Below are positions 34,869 to 45,800 of a stretch of DNA of 64,000 bases, one piece after another. The position numbers were made by a program, and so were the translations under genes. How positions within the stretch are numbered: the first letter of the stretch is position 1; the number at the start of each line of letters is the position of its first letter. The DNA lies in assembly GCA_032622095.1 (NCBI GenBank), contig CP136063.1, forward strand, positions 79,029,980 through 79,093,979, given 5' to 3'. The notes beneath the pieces were generated by a model. That model ran no database searches, was not told where the DNA came from, and saw only the letters and a program-made list of their open reading frames with translations. The stretch is from Siphonodentalium dalli (Eukaryota > Mollusca > Scaphopoda > Gadilida > Siphonodentaliidae).

Positions 34869-36612
34869 GAGAACATCCGCATAGTGTAGCTGTATAAAGA
34901 ATTTATTTTTGCGAATATTTGGACAACTATTTCGCGAGCCTCCAGGCGAGCCAAATAGATGCCCACATACAAGCAAAAATAAATTCTCTATTCAGCTACA
35001 CTATGCGGATGTTCTGTTTATCCACCGAACAAATTTAAATATTTTTTATCGTAGTTTTTTTACCAAAAACTTCGCACAATTCACAGGCTCCTTATAGAGA
35101 AACGACGACCTACGTAGCCACTTTATCTGTATAGTAAAGACTAATTAATTATTAAACAGTTTTGTATTCATGCCACTGCACCGCGAAATAGTCTGCTTTA
35201 TAATTTATAAATCATGCAGGAAAAATATCATAGCATGGTATTATTTCTAATAAAATCTAAATGATTCGCGTAACGTTCAAATCTAAATCTGAAGTGTACG
35301 AGTATAGCTGTCATGTGAATTTGGATGTTTGTGCTTGAAACTTATTAATGAATTGAAACTCTGAACTTTAGCAGTAGCACTAGCACCAAGATCGGCAGTC
35401 CAAATGCATCAGCTCACGGAAGAATATCGTATACTTTATAGTAACAAACTGCCAAAGTCTATTTGAGTGCGTTTTGGGGCATATCGTTTGATCTTTTAGA
35501 AAGGTGTCACCACCGATTGCACGAAAATACATTGTGGATGTTGACGTTTCTAAGGACAATGAGGACGCTGTCGCTAACAACGGAAACCAGCTTATCCACC
35601 TCCTACCCCTGTCTACTATACAGATAAAGCCCATCAGATAAACCACGCCTCTATCCGTCTACTAGACAGATAAAGCATCCTCTACTAGACAGATAAACTT
35701 AAAATATGCAAGGAAGAAAGGTTACAATAACTTGGAGCGTTAACCTCCAGCAGGTCGTGAGTGACGTCACTGGGTCGTAACAACGTTATGGTGCATCATT
35801 AGAACGGACCATGCTGGTTTCCGTTGTTAGTGAAAGCGTGCAACAACTTGCTAAAAGATCACGAGGATGCGCCCCAAAATACACTCAAATAGAATTTTTA
35901 AATGTTCAGTTGGTAAAATCTATAACATGATTAAGCAATTGGCAGTTGTTACTATATAAAGTATAAGATATTCTTCCGTGAGCTGGTAGCAGTACATTTG
36001 CACTGCCGATCTTAGTGCTGGTGCCAGCAGCTAAGTACTGCTAAAATTCAGACTTTCAAAATTCATTCAATTCATTAAAAATTTTCAAGCACAAACATCC
36101 AAATTCACATAGCTGATATATTCATACATTTCAGTTTTAGATTTGAACGTTACGCAAATCATTTAGATTTTATTAGAAATTACACCATGCTATGATATTT
36201 TTTCGGCATAATTTAGAAATTATATGGCGGAATGTACCATGTACCATGTATTATAATGGCTGAGAATAAATAAAGCATTACTTACTTAATATTTCGCGGC
36301 GCAGTCGCATTAATACAAAACTGTTTCATAATTAATTAGTCTCTACTATACAGATAAAGTCGCTAAGTGGGTCATCGCTTCCCTATAAGGAGCCTGTGAA
36401 TTTTGCGATGTTTTTTGACAAAAACTGCGATAAAATACATTTAAATTTGTCCGGTGAATAAACAGAACATCCACATAGTGCAGCCGAATAAAGAATTTAT
36501 TTGCTAGTATATATGTGGGCATCTATTTGGCTCGCATAGAGGCTCGCCAAATAGATGCCCACATACTCGCAAAAAAATTTCTTTATTCAGCTGCACTATG
36601 CGGATATTCTCT
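34869..36612. mobile_element. 1.7-kb inverted duplication (foldback), 220-bp spacer
   Basis: Left arm 34869-35591 and right arm 35813-36612 are inverted copies with indels. Shared blocks include TTTGGGGC, GGAAACCAGC, TTCACAGGCTCCTTATAG and GACTAATTAATTAT. Each arm ends in a hairpin of about 150 bases (left 34869-35019). The left one holds CGAG at 34935-34938 facing CGAG at 34947-34950, and the right one shows the complementary CTCG pair at 36531-36534 and 36543-36546. The spacer 35592-35812 recurs inverted outside the right arm (36613-36830). No transposase is seen. Confidence 0.85.
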
Positions 36613-36830
36613 ATATAGTCCGTTCTAATGATGCCACACAACGTTGTTACGACCCAGTGACGTCACTCACGAACTGCTGGAGGTTAACTGGTCCAAGTTA
36701 TTGTAACATTTCCTCCTCATCATTAAGTTTATCTGTCTAGTAGACGGATAGTGGCATGGTTTATCTGATGGGCGTTATATGTACATGTATAGTAGATAAG
36801 GGTAGTAGGTGGATAAATAGAGGATATCTA
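36613..36830 (-). repeat. Inverted copy of the 35592-35812 spacer
   Basis: Shares CAACGTTGTTACGACCCAGT, TGACGTCACTCACGA, CTGCTGGAGGTTAAC and CTGTCTAGTAGACGGATA in inverse order and orientation with the spacer of the foldback. This makes the arrangement arm, spacer, inverted arm, inverted spacer. Confidence 0.8.
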
Positions 36831-36833
36831 GTG

Positions 36834-36969
36834 TTTTTGAGTGGATACTGAAAATTATCTCATGAGTGACCGAGACAAATGTCTATTTTTCGCGAGTGGC
36901 TTGCCACGAGCGAAAAATGTACATTTGTCGCGGTCACGAATGAGATCATTTACCGTATCCACTCAAAAA
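36834..36969. repeat. 136-bp nested palindrome with two tandem GA mismatches
   Basis: Pairing runs from 36834 to 36969 with a TT loop at 36901-36902. The inner mismatch is CGAG (36893-36896) facing CGAG (36907-36910). The outer is TGAG (36863-36866) facing CGAA (36937-36940) in exact register. Both inner segments begin GTG and end CAC, as if two palindromes had been inserted in turn into the apex. Confidence 0.9.
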
Positions 36970-38422
36970 TACTGAATTTCTTTTTATTATAAACGTGCGT
37001 ACATATAAATTGACCATTTTAAACAACAACCGGCTGAAATTATATTCCCATGCATGGCCATCCATTAAATAATGCCCATTATAACCGGGTCACATTCAAA
37101 TCTTATACTTCATAATATAATTACACCAATGGTACTATATATGGTTAACATTTTACAGTTCGATGATAGCTATTCAAGAAATTCGGTTGCGTCATAGACG
37201 TCCGTAACGTCAAATCTACAATGAAAGTGTAATTTTCTATATCTTCACTGCTAGCGGTGGATACCGATTATTATCTGTTAGCTATTTATTCTATAATCTA
37301 TTGTTGAGAGTATAATAAAGTCTCGTTCCTGGCCCAGACGCTCCGCGACGTAACGCTTCCGCCTTAGCGTAGATGAGTCTGGGCTAGGAAATTGTTCTCG
37401 TAAGGTTACGTTCACACAGCTGGCAAAGTTCTCTGGCAAGTTTTCATAAAATTCAACATAGATGGCTATCCATTGCCGACATTTGAATAATAAATTTTGA
37501 AAATACAGAATACTAGTTTGTGTCTTCGTTTGTTTTATCGCTAAATAGAGCAATGAAATGCCACGACCTATTTCATTTCATAACTACTCGACGTAGTAAA
37601 TGTAGCTTGTCGTTCAAATCTTAGCACATAACAGCCCCTTATATATGTCGAATTTCCTACACATTAGCAATGGAAATGTGCCAGTATGTGCACGTAATCT
37701 AAACACGAGTTTAAACTCGCAAGAATATACAGTACCAGTCGGGACTCCGAAGAAGCGGTATATTGAGGCGCACCTTTATTGCGATATTGAGCGCGCTTAA
37801 TTCCGAAAAAGGCGTGATTATATTGCAATACCAAAAATGTGTCGCGCTTATTATTGCGATATTGAGCGCAGAATATTGCGATATACAATTATTACAATAT
37901 AGATTTGAGCTAAAATTCACCAATAAATTGGCATTAATTTGAGAGTTTTTAGTAAGCTGAACGTGAGAAAGGAGCGGAAGGTGTGAAATTCTAACAATAA
38001 GCCATGATAATGATCGAACCTGTCACTGGGGTTAAAAGACGGATCATACCATCAATGCATTGAGGAGGAGTGGAGTGCATGGGGCCCGTACTATCTACAC
38101 TTGTTGGTTTGTCTGGAGGGGTGACTGAAAGTTAACTGAACGAAATTCACATTTGTTTGGAATGTGTAATTGACAATAATCACTTTTTAATAACATTGAG
38201 ATATTCTATAAACTATTCACATACATGTACGCGGAAAATCCAGGTAATATACACCGATTTGTTTTAGTCTTTTTTCGTAAATGTTTGTGATATTGCAACA
38301 CACAAACTTCTTGTGATGTGGAATAGTTTCTCTTCAGAGTCGGAATGCTTGAACGCTATCGGGGCATTAACGCCTGGGTTCTGAACGATAAATCCACTGT
38401 AGGAAACAAGATGAAAAGAGCA
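36970..38422. other. No gene seen
   Basis: AT-rich DNA. Around 37745-37875 a short word (ATTGCGATATTGAGCGC) recurs two to three times. Minus frames at 37278-37553 and 37664-37923 have no known domain. Confidence 0.4.
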
Positions 38423-38426
38423 TTAA

Positions 38427-38808
38427 CCCTTTACCCAACAGAACGGCCATGTGCCAATGCATTCTCTTATATATGCGAGTCGACCATAGGTCGCCTCGCA
38501 TATATAAGAGAATGCATTGGCTTAACACATTAAAAATTATAAAATTGTTAAAGAATGTAAGAAAAAATGGTAAAACGTGTTAAAAAAAGATTTTGTTTAT
38601 GCCAATGCATTCTCTTATATATGCGAGGCGACCTATGGTCGACTCGCATATATAAGAGAATGCATTGGCACAGGGCATAACTGTAACTATCACAATGTGG
38701 TCAAGGAGCCGGTTCCAATGATATCCATATTTGTATGGTTCTATTGAGACAGACCGAAGATATTTTAGGCTGTTGAAGCTTTATTTGGCCGGTTTGTTGG
38801 GTAAAGGG
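38427..38808. mobile_element. piggyBac-like double-hairpin element, copy 2
   Basis: CCCTTTACCCAACA ends with TTAA duplicated at 38423-38426 and 38809-38812. It is nearly identical to 39277-39656 and 18325-18716, and is 10 bp shorter than the latter near the right end. Confidence 0.88.
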
Positions 38809-39276
38809 TTAACATCGGCAACAGTTTACTGTCACAAGGAGGAATCTGTATAAACAATACTTTAAATTCGGACACAAAATGTTTATCGGCGCTGATAAAT
38901 ATTCACGATGCAAGTGCTCCCATGGCCAACGAACATTTGACTTGTGCGATATAGGAATATGTAACACCACACAACATTAAATTAATATTTGATTGAATGG
39001 TACTTGGTACGTAATCATCATATTTAAAGTGGCTAAAATATGTTTGCCTTGGGGTGTGAATCGGTTTATAAATATGTCATAACCAGCTTGGATATCTGCA
39101 CAAGAAATACAGACCGCGGTGATAACGCGCCTTGTCTGTATTTATTGTACAGATTGCAAAGCGGGTTATAACCCATACGTATCACGTATACCAAACAGCT
39201 GGAAACACTAGAGCATTTAGTATGATCATTACGTACTATACGTAATACACGTAAACAGTGAACACTGTGTCATTAA

Positions 39277-39656
39277 CCCTTTACCCAACAGAACGGCCAT
39301 GTGCCAATGCATTCTCTTATATATGCGAGTCGACCATAGGTCGCCTCGCATATATAAGAGAATGCATTGGCTTAACACACTAAAAATTATAAAATTGTTA
39401 AAGAATGTAAGAAAAAATGGTAAAAAGTGTTTTTTTAGGCCAATGCATTCTCTTATATATGCGAGGCGACCTATGGTCGACTCGCATATATAAGAGAATG
39501 CATTGGCACAGGGCATAACTGTAACCATCACAATGTGGTCAAGGAGCCGGTTCCAATGATATCCATATTTGTATGGTTCTATTGAGACAGACCGAAGATA
39601 TTTTAGGCTGTTGAAGCTTTATTTGGCCGGTTTTGGCCGGTTTGTTGGGTAAAGGG
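39277..39656. mobile_element. piggyBac-like double-hairpin element, copy 3
   Basis: Same ends, with TTAA at 39273-39276 and 39657-39660. It retains the short TTTTGGCCGG block near the right end and has a deletion in the central spacer. It lies only 468 bp from copy 2, in the same orientation. Confidence 0.88.
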
Positions 39657-39660
39657 TTAA

Positions 39661-41283
39661 TATGCATATATCTGCATACATCAGTGCATATATGCATACT
39701 GGTACAAATGTAAGAACAAGTGTATAATGTTGTAGTAGCGCAGCCTGGCGGCCGGTTGACAGTTATCGATACTTTCGAAGAAAGGGTTACATTTGGGATT
39801 GCACTGCTTTGTGGCGATGGCTTGGACAAGATGCCTTAATTTAAGCACGCAAACGCAATGGAACCACAAAGGTAACCCATTTTCTCGAAATTTGAATTAA
39901 TATTTGTCAACATTCGGTGCTATTGTTAGATTATGCCAGAACAAGAGTGTAGCTTATATATTTATAGAAAGTGTCTTGGTTTTTTTTAGTATAAAACAAC
40001 TGGCTGGCCGGGCAGGACAGAAGTATTAAATATATATATAGGCTCCCTTGTTTGGTATTCTGCGTCATTAGTAATTTAAGAAAGCAGCAGCGGAAATGAA
40101 ACATAACGAAACAGTAATTCAATTTGCAATGATTAGCAGTACTTTGTTTGGAATTAAACATGAAGTAACAGTAATTGCGGTTAATAAAGTGTACGCTTAA
40201 GTGGACCGAATTTGGAGATGGATAAGGGTGGGTGTCAAACATCTGACGGATAAAAAATACATGGAAGGGCGAGTGGGTCCCAAAATTCGGAAAACATAAA
40301 CAATCAACCTTATGTATGCATTTTTTACCCCCACTCCTGCTCAAGACGGTCATTTTCAACACAAAAACAGATCATGATAGAGCGAATGTCAGTAAATATG
40401 CTTATTCCATCTGATAGAGACGGTAGAGCTTAGAAATGTTTGAAATAGAAAAAAAAACAAGTTATTATTGAAATTAAAAAAAAATGTCTTGCAAGTGTAG
40501 ATGACATAATTCAGGGGAGAGAAATCGGGCTATTTTCCTGTAACCAAACACACATAGTTGGCATCCACTGAATACGAAAATCATGTTACGTATCCAAATT
40601 TTTCACTTTTGTTGCGAACTATCCCAGTTTTGTCAAATATTTAAATCTTCCGAACAGTAATGACAAATTTAACACAGGCTACAGTGGCTGCTATCCCTCC
40701 CGGATATATATTTTTCTATTTTTCAGACCCCTTGCAACCCGATAAATCGTTTTGCTACCAGACTTAGCTACAGTTTCAGCAAAATAGACGTGGATCGACT
40801 GTCTTTTTAACGGCTTCCATTTTGGAAATTACAAACCGTCGTTGGACTTCCAAAATTTCCTTCAAGAATAAACGTAATCCAGCTTACCTGTTTGGTTGAA
40901 TTAATGGACTAACGTCCTTTCGATACTACAGTATGGCATTTGGTTACTTTTTTTTTTAAATATTAAAGATATTTGGCTTGAAAAATATATTCGACATTTT
41001 GGAACCAATCTACATATTAAATTGGGCATTACGACATATAGTTGCGGAGATGAGTTTTTATCAAAGAACGATTTCTTGTCACCAGAAGTACACCGAATTT
41101 CAGACTGTTCGTCTGCTACAATTCGAAAATGGGAAATTTTCAACGGGCTTTCGACCTTTAATTTCGGGTGAGTGAGGGGCGTTAGGGGCGTTGCAGAACC
41201 AACATGACAGTTTTAGTGCAAAATGTTAACGTTTGGCGTTGCGATACGAACAACTTTATAACAGTTGCGGTAAAACATTATAA
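39661..41283. other. No gene seen
   Basis: The frames at 39931-40362 (minus) and 40901-41175 show no known domain. Composition is like the surrounding DNA. Confidence 0.4.
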
Positions 41284-41427
41284 GTTATTGTGGTTGATTG
41301 ACGGTAACATGGTGTGACATTGACGGCTTGGAGCCTATGTTCAACCGAGTCGCGCTAGCGACGAGGTTGAACATAGGCTCCAAGCCGTCAATGTCACACC
41401 ATGTTACCGTCAATCAACCACAATAAC
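41284..41427. repeat. Perfect 63-bp-arm palindrome broken only by GA/GA
   Basis: 63 consecutive base pairs match without error. Then CGAG (41346-41349) faces CGAG (41362-41365), leaving the tandem GA unpaired in Watson-Crick terms. A 5-bp stem (GTCGC/GCGAC) and a GCTA loop close the apex. The flanking 9-mers CCGAGTCGC and GCGACGAGG are those seen at 12556-12726 with left and right exchanged. Perfect arms imply recent origin or active homogenisation. It lies 238 bp from the end of the recombinase frame on the minus strand. Confidence 0.95.
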
Positions 41428-41664
41428 GTATATGTTCCATTGACAGCCCTTTAATTTTGTGGTGACAGCTAGAATCAGTTTCATACTGGAACCGATGCGT
41501 CATATTATAGCTTTCTCATGTTTACGCTATAAACCCGTTGCGCCCCCCAGTGAATGACGTCACGAAAAAATCAATAATGTAGTTTTATAAATAGAACAAG
41601 AAAATCACAGGAAGTTTTGAATGATCGTAGCACAATTTGTATGTGGATTTCTCTTGATTTCTCA

Positions 41665-43038
41665 TCAATTATGTGGAGAACTGCCGAAGTGAATGTTGTG
41701 AATGGTACATCCACTAAACATTGGAGCTCCCATGTAATGTCCAGTGCTGTCGAGGGACATTTGGACGTTTTCAATGGATAGGCCTACTTTGTCCAAAACA
41801 CCACCGCCATTTCCTGCAAATTTTTCAATTTGTTGTGTTGTTGTTGAACATTTTTGCTGTATTTGCCGAGTTATTTGGGTTCCCGACATTACTGGTCGAA
41901 CTTGAGGAATGTTCATGTCATCATGAGGCGGACACGCAGATCTCGGATTTACGGGCGGATTGTATGGCACAAGTGAGTCACGTGAAACACTACCACCGAT
42001 GACCTCACCCATCGCCATTTTCTCCCTGTCAGAAACTCGTTGATACACAGAGAGGGACGAGACTGACGTATGCCCGGTTACAGCCATAATTTGTGATGGG
42101 CTGAAATTTACCCTGCCCAGAATTGTAACTCCTGTAACACGGATACTGTGATTGGTGTAACGTTTGGATATGAGGATTTTTTCGCTCAGGTTTGGCATGA
42201 AAAGACGGAGTTTATCACGCCCTACTGGCTTATTTTGGTACCATATTTCACCAGGATAATCCTCGAAACTGTCTTTAGGATACTGCCAGAGACGTCCACA
42301 TGCCGGATTTAATTTCCTGAGGTAAGTTTCAAATGTTTTTACTGGACAGTTGTCATTTTCATCTAAGTCTGCGGGCATGTGACCAGAAAAAGTCTCTTTG
42401 TCGCCACCTCGGTGATTTTTTGTCAATTCGTCCTTTTTTTTAAGGACATATTTTCTGCCATCAGGATATTGGTGTATGGAAAATGAATCTTTGGTCATGA
42501 GTTCCATGTTTTCGTTTGCACGACGACAAAAGTATAATCTGATGTTCATTTGCACTCGATTGAATAACCCGTATGGTGTTCTCGGTGATAAATACAGGCT
42601 GTTATATATTTGTTTCAAATCATCATCTTCAATTTGGTCATGGTGTGTGATATCCCCTTTCCCGTGAAGCTTTATTTCAGACATGGCCGTTTTGAAACAC
42701 TCATTAGCTTCAGCAAATTCAGCATTGGTAATGATGTCGATTTTTTTCATCTGTGGTGGAGACTTTAAATATCTATTCAAAGCATGTCTTATGTTTTCAA
42801 ACGTGCTTGCCTTATACATCTCCCCCTTTTTCGAGCGAGCGTCCATGTAAAAATGACACAAGTGCTCATTCAACTTTACAGCATCAAACGTTTCGAAATT
42901 AGTGTCCTGCTTTTTTTCTTGCAAATACTCCCTTAGTGTTCTGGCAGCTACCGCATTTGAACTCTGTGTATTTTTAGGAATATTATTCGCACGTTTGGAA
43001 ATTATTTCATCCATCGAATGATCGGCGAAGCGCTTCAT
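41665..43038 (-). CDS. Crypton-type tyrosine recombinase (DUF3504-like)
   Basis: An intact frame of 457 residues from Met at 43038. The frame is open to 43161, but the additional 41 N-terminal residues do not look like the family, and the KRFADHSMDEIISKR start does. The N-terminal half is a helical SAM-like core-binding region (AARTLREYL, then a Tyr/Lys-rich helix). The catalytic half has an Arg pair (RRANENMEL, R172/R173), HSIR (H297, R300), GH (H323) and a Tyr within SVYQR (Y332). This is the R-H-R-H-Y set of tyrosine recombinases as seen in DUF3504 proteins of animal Cryptons and their domesticated relatives (ZMYM2, KIAA1958 groups). The C-terminus ends in a CTIHNIHF-type motif also common there. 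Cryptons integrate a circular DNA by site-specific recombination and have no terminal inverted repeats. No intron or stop is seen, so it may be active. A host-derived single-exon gene is the alternative. Confidence 0.82.
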   Translation of the reverse strand: MKRFADHSMDEIISKRANNIPKNTQSSNAVAARTLREYLQEKKQDTNFETFDAVKLNEHLCHFYMDARSKKGEMYKASTFENIRHALNRYLKSPPQMKKIDIITNAEFAEANECFKTAMSEIKLHGKGDITHHDQIEDDDLKQIYNSLYLSPRTPYGLFNRVQMNIRLYFCRRANENMELMTKDSFSIHQYPDGRKYVLKKKDELTKNHRGGDKETFSGHMPADLDENDNCPVKTFETYLRKLNPACGRLWQYPKDSFEDYPGEIWYQNKPVGRDKLRLFMPNLSEKILISKRYTNHSIRVTGVTILGRVNFSPSQIMAVTGHTSVSSLSVYQRVSDREKMAMGEVIGGSVSRDSLVPYNPPVNPRSACPPHDDMNIPQVRPVMSGTQITRQIQQKCSTTTQQIEKFAGNGGGVLDKVGLSIENVQMSLDSTGHYMGAPMFSGCTIHNIHFGSSPHN

Positions 43039-43858
43039 TTTGTCGTATTTTGTTACTAAATGCAGACGACGTAATTTGTTTACATCACCTATACAACAGG
43101 TGCGAATACTAACACCCCCCAAGAGTGAGTAGAACCACCCAACTTGACAAACGATGAACACTACAATTTGGATTAATCCATTAAAGTTAGGGACCGCTTA
43201 GTATAAGAAAAAACGTTCATTTCTATAATCAATGATTTTATAGTGAACCTATTACATAAAACAGATCGATCGCCGTCAATTGTTATCTGAATTGTCAAAC
43301 AAATTATTTGCAACACGGTCTTACACGTTTACGTGCCGGTAACGTTATTCCCCCAGATGGAGCCTCTTGCTCTATGCAAATTAGATGACGTCACCCGCCA
43401 ACATAAGAACCTTTGCACGCGCGAAAGCCGTAAACATGGGATATGTTGCGCGAGCGTTAACCAATTGAATGCCGAGGATTTAGCTGGAAATGGAACATAA
43501 CGTGATATCCTCCTTATACAATAAAAATGATTTTGAGGGGGTTGTGTTGATATGTTGTGGTTATTGGTAAACAACCCGCAAACATGTGGTAAGTGGTGAC
43601 AGGTTGTTAGGATGTATGCAAAATTGCAAGCTCATTAAGATTGTGTCCTGTGCTGCATGGGCGAAGAACAATACGAAGACATGTACATACTCATGAATTC
43701 ACTTTACTCCACCTATTCTACAAATGCTGTGCAGCGGTCCAGGAACAACCACACGAACAAACCATTTTAGGGAAAACCATGATTGAAACATGTTATCAGA
43801 ACACTCGCGTGGACAAAGCTTATAGGCTTATAGAGCTCACACATATTATATAACTATT
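43039..43858. other. Upstream of the recombinase; no gene seen
   Basis: It may contain the recombinase promoter or the element boundary, but no TATA box or duplicated flank is convincing. The minus frame at 43329-43574 has no known domain. Confidence 0.35.
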
Positions 43859-43979
43859 TCACGGCTTGGAGGTGGCTATGCAAAAATTGTGGTCCGATGG
43901 GAGGAATAGTCCCCGTGCCGGACTACATGTATTCCCCCATCGTTGACCACTATTTTGGCATAGTTAACGACAAGCCGTG
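43859..43979. repeat. Imperfect palindrome, about 55-bp arms
   Basis: CACGGCTTG and CAAGCCGTG close the ends. Inner blocks GGCTATGCAAAAATTGTGGT and its diverged inverse pair with several gaps. The apex loop is CCGTGCC and has no GA/GA mismatch. Confidence 0.7.
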
Positions 43980-45287
43980 CAATATTTATTATATTTGAAT
44001 TGAACGTTCTTCATGCTGTCCCAGATCCCATATTTAATGTATGTCCTTTTAATCGTAGCTATATTTTAGAATGTTCAGTGTGAATTTTGTTGTCTCTTTA
44101 ATTTTTGCTGCATGGTCAAATTTGCTTCAACAAATTGTCCTGTTTCTAACTGTGCATATCTTAAATCTTCTTCATGAGTTATTGTTACCATTTCGATTAA
44201 TTTCGAAAGAAATGGAAAGCAGGCATCGTAGTTGTTAAACAATGCCGTCAGATGAAAGCAAAACTTTTTTTATGCCGCACACAAACTGCTTTCGTTTAGA
44301 AAAAAACTGTACATAGTGCGAACTTAGCAAATTGCCAAAAATATCGAAGCGATATTGCGAACAACGGTGAGGATAAACCTGATAAATCGTCACCAAAACG
44401 TGAGAAAACATCACATATAACACAAACAATTTGCTGACGATCACTTATTGTGCTCTAGTTTCGATTACAAAGACATTTCGGACAAAACATGTTGAACTTT
44501 TGCAGCGAGCCGGAGATGACGTTTAAATTACTTTCCCGGAATAGTGGGCAGATAATAATATATTCTGGATTTTCCAAGCGATAGTGTGTGCGCTAAAATT
44601 AGGAGGCTCACTATCGTGTCGTGGACGACACTATCAATAATAGTGAATGTCAAGCAACCAATCACAAACGTGATAAGGCTTAGATAGTCAGGTGAGATAA
44701 AATATCATAAGATATGAACTTTAGACTATTTTGTAAAACAGTGACATATCTGTCTATGTTAAAATTAGATCCATGAAAAATTCTCAACCAAACTCAAATT
44801 TTGTTTAAACAACAAAAACTGTTAAACTCACTTTATCCAAATTTAGCAATATCACCCACTTTAATTAACTTAATTATAAAAAAATATGTGCTGAGCCAAC
44901 AAAGCAAGGACCAGAATGGACTGCACGCCACTGATTACTCAAATAACACCATTGCATTGGCTGCTGATTTAATGAAAACTCCGCCTACTCATAACATACA
45001 TTATTCAACACTTTCGTGCTAATGCAAGAAAACGAGCGAAAGTTATCATAAACTGGCTGACAACATGCAGCGAAATCAATTACTAGTTGATACGGTCTCT
45101 GTAGGATACGCGACAATCAACGAGGAATATGAACAGTCGCATCAGAAACAAACAGTCTGAACAAATCATGTAACTCTACCGCTCCAATGGCGGGTGTTTG
45201 GAGGGGCTTGTACGTCTGACTCAATATGGGTATTGTAGTACTGTCTAATTGTGGAACGCTATCAGTGAAAACGCCCGATGTATCCAA
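43980..45287. other. No gene seen
   Basis: AT-rich DNA with minor frames (44235-44444 minus, 44801-45022 plus) lacking known domains. Confidence 0.4.
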
Positions 45288-45674
45288 TTACCGCTGGCGA
45301 ATATCCTTATTTTGATCAGTGTAGTTCAACTTATACTGGATCTTTCCATATGGCGTATACTTGAGACACCCTATATCAACGACTACCGATCGATAACTGT
45401 AGACCCGGGGTGGATAGACATGTACTAGTTTATCGCACTGTATTGTCTGAAAACGTTGTGCGATAAATATATCACTTCGTATGACTGTTCTGCGCTCGCT
45501 TTTCGCATGATATCCACATACGTGTATGGTAGTATAGTGGTACGCATGTGGGTTTGTGGCGCTTTCCACGTTGATGTGTTTTATTCTCTGATCCAATGGA
45601 CATAACAGGATATTGAGAAATAGAAATAGAGATAGTATACAAAAGATAGATAGAGTGAAATATGGAATATGCAT
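45288..45674 (-). CDS. Hypothetical 128-residue frame with hydrophobic N-terminus
   Basis: I do not recognise this protein. Residues 1-24 are strongly hydrophobic (FTLSIFCILSLFLFL), like a signal peptide or anchor. The rest has three further well-spaced Cys, a basic patch (KSERR) and no low-complexity sequence. The isolated frame, lack of clear splice signals and AT-rich context mean it could be chance. Ribosomal or transcript evidence would be needed to accept it as a gene. Confidence 0.2.
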   Translation of the reverse strand: MHIPYFTLSIFCILSLFLFLNILLCPLDQRIKHINVESATNPHAYHYTTIHVCGYHAKSERRTVIRSDIFIAQRFQTIQCDKLVHVYPPRVYSYRSVVVDIGCLKYTPYGKIQYKLNYTDQNKDIRQR

Positions 45675-45800
45675 GTATGTACATAATATACATCGACTCT
45701 CCGGTTGACGTGCAGCCTGTTAGATCAATCTGACTGGGTACAAATACTTATAGTGACCTTGTGCTAAAAAATAATATTCATGATCAGTAGCATTATCATT

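Noticed and set aside
36861-36945. Hammerhead ribozyme suggested by TGAG...CGAA
   Set aside because: The tandem G-A pairs resemble the hammerhead core, but the CTGATGA box reads CTCATGA and the GAAA box reads GAAT. The third stem and cleavage triplet are not arranged properly.
2489-39515. CRISPR-like arrays from the repeated ATGCATTCTCTTATATATGC hairpins
   Set aside because: The repeats are paired inverted hairpins in transposon-like elements of an animal genome, without regular spacers.
39931-40362. 143-residue minus frame
   Set aside because: Residue composition reflects AT-rich noncoding DNA (many Phe, Tyr, Ser), with no recognisable motif.
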